A program made the translations under genes and the position numbers. This document shows positions 1 to 12,239 of a stretch of 64,000 bases of DNA, piece by piece. Position 1 is the first letter of the stretch. Each line of letters opens with the position of its first letter. A model generated the notes under the pieces. The model saw only the letters and a program-made list of their open reading frames with translations. It was not told the DNA's origin and made no database searches. Source of the stretch: Onchocerca volvulus (taxonomy: Eukaryota; Nematoda; Chromadorea; Rhabditida; Onchocercidae); NCBI GenBank assembly GCA_000499405.2, contig HG738140.1:11621560-11685559 (forward strand). The letters are read 5' to 3'.

Positions 1-861
1 CACTTATGTATTATATTTCAATTATTTTGCATATGAATTAACAGCAATTCATGCCTGGAAACAATTAATGCCATGAGAGTTTAAACAGATTTGAGAGGTT
101 GGCATTCATTTCGCCGCATAATTTATTCCAATTGTATGAAATGAGTGGAATTTCATGGGAAATTTCAAGCTTCATCCTAACATTCATTCTCTTTTCAACA
201 CCTCTCTCATTCATATTGCTAGATTCACTGACAAATTTCACAAATTAAACTTAGCATGAGCATTAATCAAAAGCATTCATTCATATATCTGGTAAGCAAA
301 ATTGAAATATATTTCTGGAATGAGTCATATAATTTATGTGTTTATTTTATACTTTTCACTTATAAATCAATTTGCATCGCTTTTCTTCCCTTTTTTTTTC
401 ATCTCTGAATTTGAAGTAGATATGATCAATGACGCAAGGATATATTTTGAAAATCAATCAATTATTGTACACGAAAATAAGACTTAATTTTGCATATTAC
501 AACATTTAAATCTATGTAAATCGTAAAGCATTAAAATATATATAGAAAGAAAAAAAAATGATAGTTACGTATTGAAATACGCAGAATCGATACCACAGAA
601 ATAAGTACACCGATGGGTATTATTATTGCGCCAATATGTAATTTTGTTTTGAATTTAGCAAAAAAATTAGAGAAAGATGAAAAGTAAAACGTTGATATAT
701 AAATTAAAATTATCCTAAATGGTAAATTTATTTATTGAAAAGATGAATGGCCATTAGGAACAAGAGAAAGATAATTAAGAGCTTCATTTCTACCAGAAGC
801 CTGGGCCAAGATTCAATTCATTTGAAGAAACTAAAATTGTCAATAGGAGTATTTGGCCCCT
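1..861. other. AT-rich unassigned DNA
   Basis: I see no exon with convincing splice sites here. Only short chance frames are open on either strand. The stretch could be intergenic, or 3' flanking sequence of the tentative minus-strand gene that ends at 862. Confidence 0.5.
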
Positions 862-3769
862 TTATAGCAGACAAATTTCTTTGCAGAATAGCGAGCCAAC
901 TATTTCCTTCTGCTCTCGAATATTTGTCTCATTCATGAATATAACGACAAAGCTAATTCCAGGCTGTAAGATTAAGTGATAAAAGTATTCATTTATCCTT
1001 TTCTTATCATTTTTATATCATTTCTTTCTAATGCGTCTAAAATCTGTAATCTTTTCATTCAATCCACAAGCCTTTTCATCACATTCAACCAAAATATCTA
1101 TTAAATCATGCGACTGTCTCTTGGATTCATTTCATTTACTGATAATTTCCTTAGCTAATTAATCTGTAAATTAATCTGTCATTTTTGATAATAATATTGA
1201 TAAAAATTATGTTTGCTAATAATCTGAAAAAATATTTTTTGTTTGTTTTTCAAAAAAGTTCAAACCAATAATATTTAACATTGATATATTTTAAGAAAGA
1301 TAATAACTAATCATATAGATAAAATACCCTACATTTAAATATTAATATTAAAAAAAAAATGACTAAAAATTTCCGAAATTTAAGTTATTGTTGATTCTCT
1401 AAGCGTTTAGGAAGGACATCTTAACAAATTTCAAATTTCAAATTTAAAAAGCACTTTAAAAAATTCTGAATTTCAAATTCAAAAATGTAACACCCATCTT
1501 ATCTTCATATTAATAACTTTTACTAAACAAACAAACCGATGCCAGAATTATACGCTGCCGGCTTTCTTTTGATGTCTCATTCAAATGACCCTCCTCATCT
1601 TTTTCATATTGAATTCCACAGCTATTGTTATCAGTGATAAGTGATAAAGATGAATGTTATCTCAACACTACATTATTAATCAATCAATTCAACTTCTACC
1701 AATGTCCATTGCTCATTCACTACTGGTCATTTCAACAAAAATCATCGAGTATTTCCATTTCCAATCTCATCTTCTTTCCTTGATCGACCGCAAAGATAAT
1801 GCTGGGAAAAATGAACTATGAACGAATTTCTACCGTCAAATTACTTCTTTTTATTATTTCTCCCTTCCTTTTCTTCTCTTTCCCTCTCGCTTCATGAAGT
1901 TATTCTCTTTAACCTGTCCACAAACCCTAATTATATGCATTTCTCGAATCATTATTTTTCATCAAATTTTACGAATTTATTTGATTTGATATTATAATTT
2001 CTCATCCTATCAATGACTTTAGGAGAAAGCTGTCATATCAAATTCATATATTCACCATCCCTCTGGACATATGTGATATGATGCAAGTTATCCCTCTTAA
2101 TAGATCAAATTTCTTCATCTAAATTTATGCAAATTTTAATCAACATCTCAAGACTAAGAGATGGGTTAAGCAAGAAATCATTGTAATAACCACTCATTTC
2201 CAAGGCAATGATAATAAAGTTGAAGTCTGAAGCAAAATAGCCAAACACCATCTACAAACAAAATAGATGACCACTAACAACGACACTTGCTGTCATCCTA
2301 TCTTTTATTCCGTATTTTATTTAGAGGACGAAAAGTCTACTTTTACTCACCGTTTCGTCTATCCTGATCTCACTCATTTTTCCCGATACTTCATATCAGA
2401 ATGTATTGCAATAGTTTAAAGATATCGATCAAGAATCAATGCTCATGTTTAGTTTATCATGTCTCTTATCAGCTAATGATTACATGATTTCATTTATGTC
2501 AACTTATATGTATGTATATTGCCAATTTGAAATGCGGCATAATATTTTACATGTATACGTAATCTGAATAATTTTGCTGCAAGAAAAACTTTTCTTCCCA
2601 CAATATTTCTTCTATCAAGAAAAAAGAAATTGATTATACGATTCCCTTATCATAACATCCATCTCCATGGAAATTTTTTTACATTACAAGCCCAATCATC
2701 CATCAATTAGCGTATCAGAATAAAAACTTTCACATATGAATCAGTGATATTATCTATCACCCCAAAAATAGAAGCATCTACATGACTCATCCAAGATACG
2801 CGATATCGCGGGAAAGGGAGAAATAAAAAGGGAATCTTTCAAAATTATAGATTGTCGAAATTAAAAATATTCCATTCTCATTTCCCTGGAACTATGGTAT
2901 ATGTCAATTTCGTTGTAAAGTATTAAATAAAACAATATGGAATGCAAAAAATTGGAAGGCAAAATAAAAATTATAACATATTAAATAGAATGAAAAAAAA
3001 ATTAAAGGAAATATTTGTCAGTTTTATATTGTTAGATAATTTGAGGAGAAAGAAATTATATGATATTTTTGATTATTAGCTTCGGTTTTTGGAGCAGAAA
3101 ATTCGATCTTTCAATTAACAACAATTTAATTTCTAGAAATTAGATATTAGTATTTTATATAATTAAATGCTCTTATGGGAATCTTCCCTTTCCTAACTAA
3201 CATTTTAATTAATCATCAAAAGTTATCAAGATGAACAGAGAATACGGTAGCAATGATTAATTGTTAAATTAATTGAATTTATGATAAAACTCAACAGCTC
3301 CATTACATTACAAAATCAAAGATTAGTAATAATTGAATTTGCCCAACCCGATGATAAATGACCAGAACATGGGGAAAGGTTACATTACTGCACACTCACG
3401 ATCAATTCCCTTGTGAAATAGTATGAAGTTTGAGCAAGATAATTTAATTTTTATCTTTCCATTACAAATGAACGACCGAATATCTTATTCGCAGCTATAT
3501 TTCCACTTTAATTTTTAAAATTTTAGTAATAAGTAAAAAGGCTGAATTTTTCTAAATAAGCAAATTCTAGAATCTACTACAGATTCAAAGAATCTTTATT
3601 TCATTTCATCATAGATCTTAAATTAATTCAAAATCGAAAAATGAAAATAACAAAGAGAAAACTAACCAGGGTCAATCGTTGTTGTTGGTAGTGGTGGTGG
3701 TATTATCTCCGGTTTCGATCGTATCAATAATGAAAATAGAAATAGAATAAATGAATTAGCTCCTAACAT
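862..3769 (-). CDS. Tentative 3-exon gene, small protein with N-terminal hydrophobic segment
   Basis: I assembled this by hand from three short, GC-richer exons whose reading phases agree: 3769-3667, 2388-2351 and 963-862, read on the minus strand, about 80 residues with a TAA stop. The first exon begins MLGANSFILFLFSLLIRSK, a likely signal or membrane anchor, followed by a Pro/Thr-rich stretch (IIPPPLPTTTIDP). The second contains SGKMSEIRIDET and ends on a strong GTGAGT donor. The third starts after a good acceptor (ATCTTACAG) and runs open to the stop (ends KEICLL). A further open segment at 1635-1537 ending in a GTTTGT donor could be an extra exon, but its acceptor is poor. The introns are 1.3-1.4 kb. 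I recognise no family, and the exons could belong to different genes or be chance. Confidence 0.25.
2799..2810. repeat. 12-bp perfect palindrome CGCGATATCGCG
   Basis: A self-complementary, CpG-rich 12-mer stands out in DNA that is otherwise very poor in CG. It lies inside an intron of the tentative gene, or in intergenic DNA if that model is wrong. It could be a protein-binding site or chance. Confidence 0.6.
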
Positions 3770-3878
3770 GACAACGGTGACGATGACGATATCAGGAATA
3801 GTTTAGCTTGTATTCAACATTGTCATCAAATTGTAATTAGCGGAAAGATGTTAATGTCGCTGAAATGATGATAATCGT

Positions 3879-4042
3879 CTATTTTGGCAATTGCGAATGT
3901 GATAAAGAGAGATGACTTTTATGGATACAAGCAATCCGAATTTCCGGATCAAGATTTGTAGTGGAATCGGTAGATGATGGTGATTCGGAATGATTCTTTT
4001 CTGCTCTTCCTCGCTTGTCAAAATGTTTCGAATAAAGCGAAC
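3879..4042 (-). CDS. Possible terminal exon, Ser/His-rich tail
   Basis: After a strong acceptor (TTTACTTTTTCCAG on the minus strand), a frame entered in phase 1 stays open for 53 residues and ends in TAG. It begins SLYSKHFDKRGRAEKNHSES and contains a Ser/Thr-rich run (SPSSTDSTTN), ending SHSQLPK. A second frame of the same segment is also open, so the reading is ambiguous. I could not find matching upstream exons, and no family is recognised. If real, it would be the 3' end of a gene lying upstream on the minus strand, only about 110 bases ahead of the tentative start codon at 3769. Confidence 0.25.
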
Positions 4043-4049
4043 CTGGAAA

Positions 4050-7000
4050 AAGTAAATAAAACTGTAGGTGGGATTTATATTATCCATTATGTATGTTTAG
4101 GGCGGAGCACGAAGCCATTATTGATGTTCTAACTTTATTATTTACTGATATTTCGTTCTCTTTCTAGCCGATTCTTGGCCATATGAAGGTTATTATTAAG
4201 TTTGGAACCAAGAATTCAAGCCATATTTGTGAAATTCGATATGTTATTCAAAATAAAAGAAAAAAAAAAGATATGTTGCGAAATTTGCACATAAATATGG
4301 AAAGTCCTATTTCCAAAAATTTCAGCAACTGAAATAAAACTATAACCAGGAAGGAGATTGTAACTTGAAAGAACGTAAATGCCATTTTTTTAAACACGAA
4401 ACAATCAATAATTATCAAAAGGACAAATGTGCCAAATTTTAAAGAAATATAAAAGACAATCAAAATGGACAATATAGTATGAACCACTTTTTTATGCATT
4501 AGCTTATTTGTTATAAGAAAATGAACTCTAATCCATGCCTTTACAGCTCAATTTTTAGATTAGATATTTTGTGTGATAAGAAATTGTCAATCAATTTTGC
4601 TTTCAACAAAATATCAAAAAAAATATTTGAAATATCTCGATAAAAAAGACTTATCAGATCCAAGGATTCATTATACAACAAAACCAGCTTGTACAACCTT
4701 TTTTAAATTACCTTCCATTATCTTTGATAAATACTAAAATGGATTATATTAATGAATTGCAAGCGATATCTGTTAATGATCAAGTGATCATAACATAGAT
4801 AAGCAAAGATCATAGCTCATATTCGACAATAGTAAAAGATATAAAAAAGAAAAGGAAAGATCGCGTAAAACAAAAATTTTTTCATATTTATTTGCCGAAC
4901 AATTCTCGACGATAGTATAGGATAATTTGTAGATGACGGATGGAAATGACTGCCATAAAAGAGTGAAATTCATCAATATTTAAATTTAGGAGAAATGTGC
5001 AAATTTAACTGAAAATCAAATGAAAATTAAAATATTTCGCGGCGCCATCTTTACTAACGGCAGCCAAAACAAACAAATTCAACGGTCGATAGATGAATGC
5101 ATCATCACCAACAGTATCGGAAGTAAAAGCTTCGCTTACGCAAACATTCCGAGAGTTACCGATCATTACCATTGCATCTGTCATCATCGTTCTACCTGTG
5201 TTATTACCCAATTGCTATTTCGTAATATCCTCATGAAAAATATTAAAACAATACTAACATGTCAGTTATTGATTATTATTTGTAATCATTGATAATGTTA
5301 AATCTAAAATTTATAATAGCGAAGAATTTGCATAATCTATTACTTTGAAACCAATCAATAATGCCATTTTTAAACATAGTGCTCCATTTCATTTAATAGT
5401 TCTGGTAGCAATAGCACGCTAATGATGTATTAGTTAATTCAATAAAATTAGGCAAATCTCAAGTATTCTTTACAAATACAACTATCGAGCCAAGCTCATT
5501 TACTTGGGCCAAATTACGATAGCTCAGATGGTTGATATAAGGTTAATATTAGTTTAGAAGTTCGAAGAATTGTTCATAAATGATGACAAATCAGTAATTC
5601 CTAAATTGGCTCATATTGTTAACTGTCATGTTACAACCATCTGTTAGCCTATATGTTTGGAATAGTGCCGAAACAACAAAAACATTCTTTTGGCTTTTTT
5701 GAAGTTTTCAAAAAATTTTGCATAAATATGTGAAAAATGAATTATATTATTAAATCTTTGTATTACAATATAGAATTTTTATTTTTTGTTATTTTTTTTG
5801 CACTGATTTTCATAGCTGAAGTAACGCTTGTGATACCACTGGAAAATTCACTTAGAAACAACAATTTGAAAAATTTCGTTAGACGTAAATAAATTTATCA
5901 AACTTTTTCGTTTTCATCGATGAAACTATTCATCCGATCGGCACTATCAATGATTAACGATGCAATTGAACGACATTAGTGAATGTATCAATACATAGAA
6001 AAGAATCACTAAGCGACAAATTTTTTTATACATTGATATCAATTTTTGACATTTGCGAAATTATAATTTTTTCAGAAACAAGAAAATAGACGGCACTGAA
6101 TGGGCAAAGATTCCAGAAAATCGATTCATATTTTTTGTTTCCTTCCCAAAATTAATAATTTTCTTGAAAATATAAAATTTGGTTATCAGAATTTTGGAAA
6201 TTTTTAAGTATGAAAAGATATATAAATATATCGAATAATAAAGAAAAAAGAATTGCGGAAATTATTGTTTTGTTACTGAAAAATGCTCAAATGTTTAATT
6301 TTCGTTTACTAATCTTAATTTATTGAGAATTTTCCATAGAGATCGATAATTCTGTTGAAAATCGGATATAATTCTTGAAAGAAAAGGATTTATGGCTTCT
6401 GGAAGATAAATAATGGAATAGATATTTCGAAATTGAAGTCTTAACTGCGAATAAAATATATGCAAATTTGAATTATGAAATCCACCGAGACTTTTCACTA
6501 AAAATGATACCACTCAATTACTGAAGTCTTAATTCTGAAACCATATTTCATTTAATTCATTCCTATTTCTACTAAAATGAATGTCCCTGATATCGAGAAG
6601 ACTGAATCGATATCGGGATTAGACAATTAAAAAATCCAACAAATTCTATCTCTCACCAATATTAAGAGTAAATTCGACATGATTTCGAAGAAGTTTTAGA
6701 AAGATTTTTATATAATTTTATTATTATACAATTATCGGATCATTATATTACAAATCAGCACTACATGCGAATACTGTGGATATTGAGTGAATAAATGATT
6801 ATGAAATATTTGATTTCTAAATTTAATTTCTTAGTCCAATTTTCTTAGATGATTTTGACGATAAGAAAGATGACATTTTCTTCTTTTCCCTTCTGCTTAA
6901 TGAAGCTAGAATTTGAAAAACTGAACAAAGGTTTTGAGTGACAAGTCAAAAATAAAGAATTCGAATATTAGAAAATATTTTTGAGTTCCACTTCTTTATT

Positions 7001-9100
7001 CTTTCTTCCTTATCTCTATTCCTCTCCCAAGTATTTTAATATGTATTATTATTCACTCTTAACGTTCTTAAGACTGAATAATAATAATAATATTCCTTAA
7101 GTTATAAAATCCTCTTTCATCAAAAAGTGAGACTCAGTAATCTAGAAAACATAGCAACAGATAATATATTATAAAAGTTATTTCACGTAAGTCACGTAAG
7201 TGGCAGAAGCGCGTTACATGCATAGAATCTATGCTTCTATCATTTGCATATGCTAATATGTTCTCGGGAATCTTATAACACTTACAAGAGTACAAATATT
7301 ATACTTTAAAATTTATTTATAAGTAATAAATTTTCCCTTAGATTCCGGGAATTAGGGAAGTCGCAAATAAACAATCAATGATAAAAATTTTTCTTAAAAT
7401 TTCCTGACAATTTGCCTCCATTACTGTGAAATCAGTAATTAATCATTAATGCGACTTTCCATTCAACAAATAAGTAAATAATCAAAATTAAGCAAATCTG
7501 ATCTCAATCTCCTATACGATCATTAGCATTAAAATTAATTAAAATCAATTTAAAAAAATTACCGTTTGGGTAAAAATTCGATTCATTGAATTTCATCTAT
7601 TTCAAAAGAGGTACAAGCCCGAAGAGTAACTTCATCGTGCTAACCAAAAACGAATAATAAGGACAGTTGGAATGCTTTAGCCTCAATTTAACTCTTATCA
7701 TTTTGTTGTTTACCATTCAACAAGCATGTCTAAAACACATTTCTAAGAAAAGGCACTTTCTCCCCTTTCCTTCCAAATAATAAAGCGTTGATTATTCTTT
7801 GGTAAGCTTGACATATTAAGCATTTAATTTAGTTTTATTAAATATACTTGCAAATTTGTTCGTAACCATATGCAGTGAGACTGCGAGAAAGAGCTTTGTT
7901 AATTTGAAAAATCGATCAATATTGCTATTTTTCAATGCAATGCTATTTTATAAAAAGCATTCAGATAATGTTAATTCAACATTTACTACTACCGGACATC
8001 TAACCGTTCTGCAAAATACTTTTATTTTTTTTAAATTGTAGTATAGAAGAACAGTATTATTGATTATTTCTCTATCGATAATGTGCAATGTTTTCTTTCA
8101 GACTGGATAAAAGCACCTTGATATATTTAAAGGATCGAATCCTCAAAGATGGCTTAAACATCAATCGGTCTGTTTCGATTTACTCCATCCATTACTTAGA
8201 ATTGACCTCTCAGTTCAAGCGGTATTAATTAACAAGCGCAAAAAGAACATCTGTTTGTATAGGAAAGTCAATGCTATAAGCTATTTATGTATAAATAAAT
8301 ATTGCTCGATGTGCACAACATAAAATGAATTAATAATTCATTAATTATATTGAATCCTTCAATATGGAAGTCATTAATAGTCATGTGGATGGGGGCGTTA
8401 ATGTCCTTTATGTCATTCCGCAATTTAAATTTCCATTTATTTAAATTTTCGCACATTTAAAAGATATGTCGTATAAGAAGAAAGTATTACTTGCTTTCAA
8501 CGATGAAAATAATCAATACTACTACTGCACCGATTACTTTGCTTAAATTCGTTCATTTGAAATGAACATTAATCCTTCTAACTAAATCGATTAAACAATT
8601 GACGAATATAATTAGATTACTGTCATTAGCCTATAAATCGTAAAATACACCTAAAATTACCGTTATTATTATAACAATTATCAACCTCTAAATCGATTAT
8701 TACTTTAAATCAATTTTCTTTTTTGCAAATAAATCGATTCTAAATATGCGAATCATCAACCATTTCACAAAATTATTCACCTCAGAAAGTAAATTATTAA
8801 TTTATCCAAGTTCAAAATGAATCTTGTCTTAAACCAGATGATGAAATAGGCTTGGCAGTGCAACAAGTTCTTCAAAATTCGCCAAATACATCCATTATTT
8901 GTCAAAATTTGAGTTTAAATTTAAAATTTAGAAATTAGGAGTCCAATAGCTGACTTACTCAGTCTCTTTTCCTTTCGCAACTGTAATTTTAATCCATTTT
9001 TATTATTTCGTCACTTTAGTGCAAGAAATTTTCAAGCAATTTCAACATGCAATAATCTGCAAAAGTCGATTAGTGCTTTGTGGAAGAATTGGAAAATTGA
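4050..9100. other. AT-rich unassigned DNA
   Basis: I see no supported gene. One GC-richer patch at 5,000-5,210 is open on both strands and cannot be assigned to either. A small tandem duplication of CACGTAAGT is at about 7,187-7,201. The rest is AT-rich sequence with short chance frames. Confidence 0.5.
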
Positions 9101-9140
9101 AAAAAAAAAGAAAAAAAAAGAAAAAAAAAGAAAAAAAAAG
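9101..9140. repeat. Four exact 10-bp units of A9G
   Basis: Four uninterrupted copies of AAAAAAAAAG fill 40 bases, followed by a partial copy (AAAG). The A-tracts repeat at about one helical turn, an arrangement known to favour rigid or intrinsically curved, nucleosome-poor DNA. Confidence 0.9.
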
Positions 9141-9145
9141 AAAGC

Positions 9146-10400
9146 TACACGATAAATGATTCATTCATTCGTTTGAAACGAAACTAAAAAATTTTAGGAA
9201 TTCATTTTTCCACACTTCAAAAGCATAATTTTTAAAACATTGTGTGCATGAGAAGCAAAATAACATTTGCAGGGTTCGAACTAAGCTTATCTCCAGAGAT
9301 TTACGAAGAAATCAAGAAAATGAAAAATTTTTTTTTGAAGCACTATTTTGATAAAATCGAATGATCCCTGATAACATTACACGATGCATACGACAAATGA
9401 GGAACAATAAGCATTTGTTACAAACATTCATCAATTATGTAAAATTTTTTTTTAAATGTAAATGTGGTTTAAACGTATAATAGCTGGGAAATTATCTGGC
9501 TTGTTACCAATTCTTGGCAATAAGCTTAAAAATTGCAAAATATTCAAGCAAGCTTCGATCGATCGAATTATACAACAAGCCGATGAACGAACACTTTCCA
9601 TTGTTGATCGAAGAAATCAAAATGGCAACTTTGTTGAAGGAATCAACGGTATCATATCGAATGAATCAATGAATGGAATGATATGGAAGGAATCAATCGC
9701 CCTATATATTTAAATATTAAATAAATTGATATTATATAATTTAAAAATAAAAATAGTTTATTTGACAATTAAAATAACAGAAATATTTAAAGTACAGTAA
9801 CACAGGTAAGCATCAGTTGATCGGAACGAAAAACTTATGCTAATTCTATCTTCAAAGATCTAATAAAATTGAATTAGTGAATGTCACATTTTCATTTTTT
9901 TTCCTTGAAGTAAATTATTGATCCCAATAATAACAAATTTTGAAAAAATCATTCCTTTCTTTTCCTTTTTCTTTTTTTCATCTTTTCCGCTATTTTCTAT
10001 GGCAATAAATATATACTTCAAAAAGCTATTAAAAGATATTGATGAAAATGTTGAAATTTATTTAGATTTCATAATTTCATACTATATATATTTTTTTAAT
10101 TCAAACCTATTTTGCTTAACTTCACTTCACTATTTTGGCTTCACAGTAATATATTCCATTAATAATATATGAGTTGGCTAAATATGAATAATTTATCTAA
10201 TGTTCAAAAGAAAATTAAGCAGCGGTATAATGGAAAATTCTTTTCAGATTCTTTCCTTGAGTTTCAAATATCATCTATAGCTGTCCATTGATATCGATGA
10301 TGACTGATGATAATAAAATGCCTTGTTGATAAGAACATGGCAATCATCATACAAATAATATATATTTTCATCCTATGTTCATTTAGATAGCCAAGTTTAA
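9146..10400. other. AT-rich DNA with one small plus-strand frame
   Basis: A plus-strand frame at 9462-9713 begins MWFKRIIAGKLSGLLPILGN, is 83 codons long and is followed within about ten bases by AATAAA. It has no family resemblance or supporting neighbour, so I do not call it a gene. The remainder shows nothing supported. Confidence 0.4.
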
Positions 10401-10401
10401 G

Positions 10402-10454
10402 TTGAAAATATTGAAATCTTAAAGATTAATTGAAAATATTGAAATCTTAAAGAT
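10402..10454 (+). repeat. 25-bp direct repeat, two exact copies, 3-bp spacer
   Basis: Copy one is 10402-10426 and copy two is 10430-10454, identical over 25 bases (each begins TTGAAAATATTGAAATC). The TAA spacer gives a 28-base period. This is a simple recent tandem duplication. Confidence 0.9.
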
Positions 10455-10784
10455 ATGATGAACAAAAAGTCAATACTATTGACAAAATAAGTGGTTGGAA
10501 ATCAGCTTCCATAACATATTCTTGATATATAAGGTAGATGAAATTCCCCCGAGATAACACATAAATTATATATGCATTGAAATTTCTGAGAGAAAATGGA
10601 GAAAAATCAAATTATGCAATGCCTTCCGACAATTTCGGATACTATTCGTTTGGCTTCGGCCAGAAAGCAATGGAATACAATTTGCATTTCTTGTAAATCG
10701 CTTTTGGAAGTAATCGGAATTCCTGAAGAATATTTGAAAATGTAAACCTGAACTGATTGCTTTTCTTGAAGATCCAGGAAATAC

Positions 10785-10813
<29 letters not shown>
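10785..10813. repeat. Poly(A) tract
   Basis: A run of about 29 adenines ends before GAATTCC. Similar long A or T runs occur at 12,218-12,240, 37,906-37,921, 38,740-38,755, 41,191-41,210, 54,086-54,109 and 55,372-55,390. None has target-site duplications that I could see, so these look like homopolymer expansions rather than retroposed tails. Confidence 0.8.
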
Positions 10814-10815
<2 letters not shown>

Positions 10816-10819
10816 ATTC

Positions 10820-11798
10820 CTCAAGAAAAAATTCAAAAATTCAATTTGAAACATAGAATTCAAACAAAAATTTCAAGTATAGTTTTAAAATAATCAGAAA
10901 CAGATATTAATTTAATTTATCTATTCCTATGCACCTGATATGGACAAAAAAAGCTTATTACATTAAGCAATCCGACTAGAAGGAAAATGCTTCTTCCGTT
11001 TATATGTTATAATATCGACTTAACCCACATCATCTCTACAAAATGCGTATTTATTTTCCGGATAATCTACTCTCCAGGCTCTCTTTCACGATCCAAACTC
11101 CAACTTTCTTTTCACACCTATCTCTTTAATAAATATTTGATGAATAATAAAGAGGCAAATATGATGATTAAATTTCGAAATAAAACAGAAAAATATATTT
11201 AGAACAATAGAAAAAATATATTACCAGAATAGAACAAATATTTCGAACAATTTAACAAAAATGCAAATTCAATTCTAGATCAGTATATCATCATTTTTAA
11301 GAAAGCTTTTGGAGAACAATCAGGCAAGCCAGCAATGGATAACTGAATATGTAAGTAAACAATTGGATAAATTAAAGAAATAGAAAAATAAGCATCGAAT
11401 AATTCGAATTCCAATAAAGTTAAACTAAAAATAAGTTCCATCATAATGCACATAATCAGGGCGTATTTCGGAGAAAAATCGAAAATTTACGAAAATGTAT
11501 GGCATGTTAATGGTTAATCATGAAAATGTTAATAATTAAAGAAGCAACTAAAGTAAAGATGAGTAAATAAAGTCATTTTAGTACATTATCGTAAACAAAA
11601 TTATCACTAACGATAAGACAACAACAATAACAATAATAATAGTAACAAATTAACAGCAACAAAAAAAAAAAAAAAACTAACAAAAACAATAATAAAAACA
11701 ACAACAGTGACAACAGTAATAATGAAAATGCGGAAATAACTAATTTCTAAGTTCAACAATAAACATCATTTTTATATGCAAATAAAATACCTTGTATA
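10820..11798. other. AT-rich unassigned DNA
   Basis: I see nothing supported as a gene. At 11,600-11,720 there is a long CAA/AAT-like simple-sequence region, rich in AACAATAATAA-type triplets. Confidence 0.5.
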
Positions 11799-11838
11799 TA
11801 AAATTATCAGTAGTGATTATTAAAATTATCAGTAGTGA
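11799..11838 (+). repeat. 18-bp tandem repeat, two copies
   Basis: TAAAATTATCAGTAGTGA occurs at 11799-11816 and 11821-11838, a 22-base period. It sits just upstream of the GC-richer patch at 11,850-12,170. Confidence 0.85.
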
Positions 11839-11877
11839 CAAGAACAATAACAATGCGGTAAAAAGTTTACTCTTCGG

Positions 11878-11892
11878 GGGTCAGAAAGGTCA
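11878..11892 (+). promoter_or_regulatory. DR3-type nuclear-receptor-like site
   Basis: GGGTCA-GAA-AGGTCA is a direct repeat of two near-consensus hexamers with a three-base spacer, the arrangement bound by VDR-type receptors. Nematodes have related receptors, such as DAF-12. It lies in an unusually GC-rich patch for this window. Function is inferred from the match only. Confidence 0.35.
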
Positions 11893-12028
11893 AGCAGTTG
11901 AATTCATGAAAGTGAGTGGGATTATGATGTTTGTGTGTGGTGTGTGGCATGGACTGAGGCAGAAAGAAGCACTCTTGATATGATTTGCGACTTTATGGCA
12001 TTCGCGGAAGGACAAAAAGGGAAGAAAG

Positions 12029-12208
12029 ATGGATGAGAAATGGGACAGAAGATGGAATGGATGGATTGCTTCGGATTTTACTGAAAGCTCCGCCCGATCG
12101 AATGGTCATTCGTGTGGTCATTTAATGGCATTGCAAATGATGTGCATGGAGGAAGGAGATATTTTACAATTAACTTTTGCCTATTCAATCTTTTCATTTC
12201 AAAACTAA
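12029..12208 (+). CDS. Possible small frame, 59 codons, unrecognised
   Basis: A plus-strand frame starts MDEKWDRRWNGWIASDF and runs to TAA at 12206-12208. It is Met/Trp-rich and includes SNGHSCGHLMALQMMCMEE. It occupies the GC-richest patch of the first 15 kb, which is the main reason to list it. The frame is also open for about 17 codons upstream of the ATG, so it could be part of a larger exon. No signal peptide, known motif or convincing splice partner is visible. It could equally be the transcribed or regulatory end of a promoter region. Confidence 0.2.
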   Translation: MDEKWDRRWNGWIASDFTESSARSNGHSCGHLMALQMMCMEEGDILQLTFAYSIFSFQN

Positions 12209-12239
12209 TTTCCAAAACAAAAAAAAAAAAAAAAAAAAA

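Noticed and set aside
5005..5292. Overlapping long frames on both strands in a GC-richer patch
   Set aside because: Both strands are open and equally codon-like, so no strand can be chosen. No family is recognised.
9269..9285. GGTTCGAACT resembling a tRNA B box
   Set aside because: No A box, acceptor stem or anticodon arm can be formed upstream at the required spacing.
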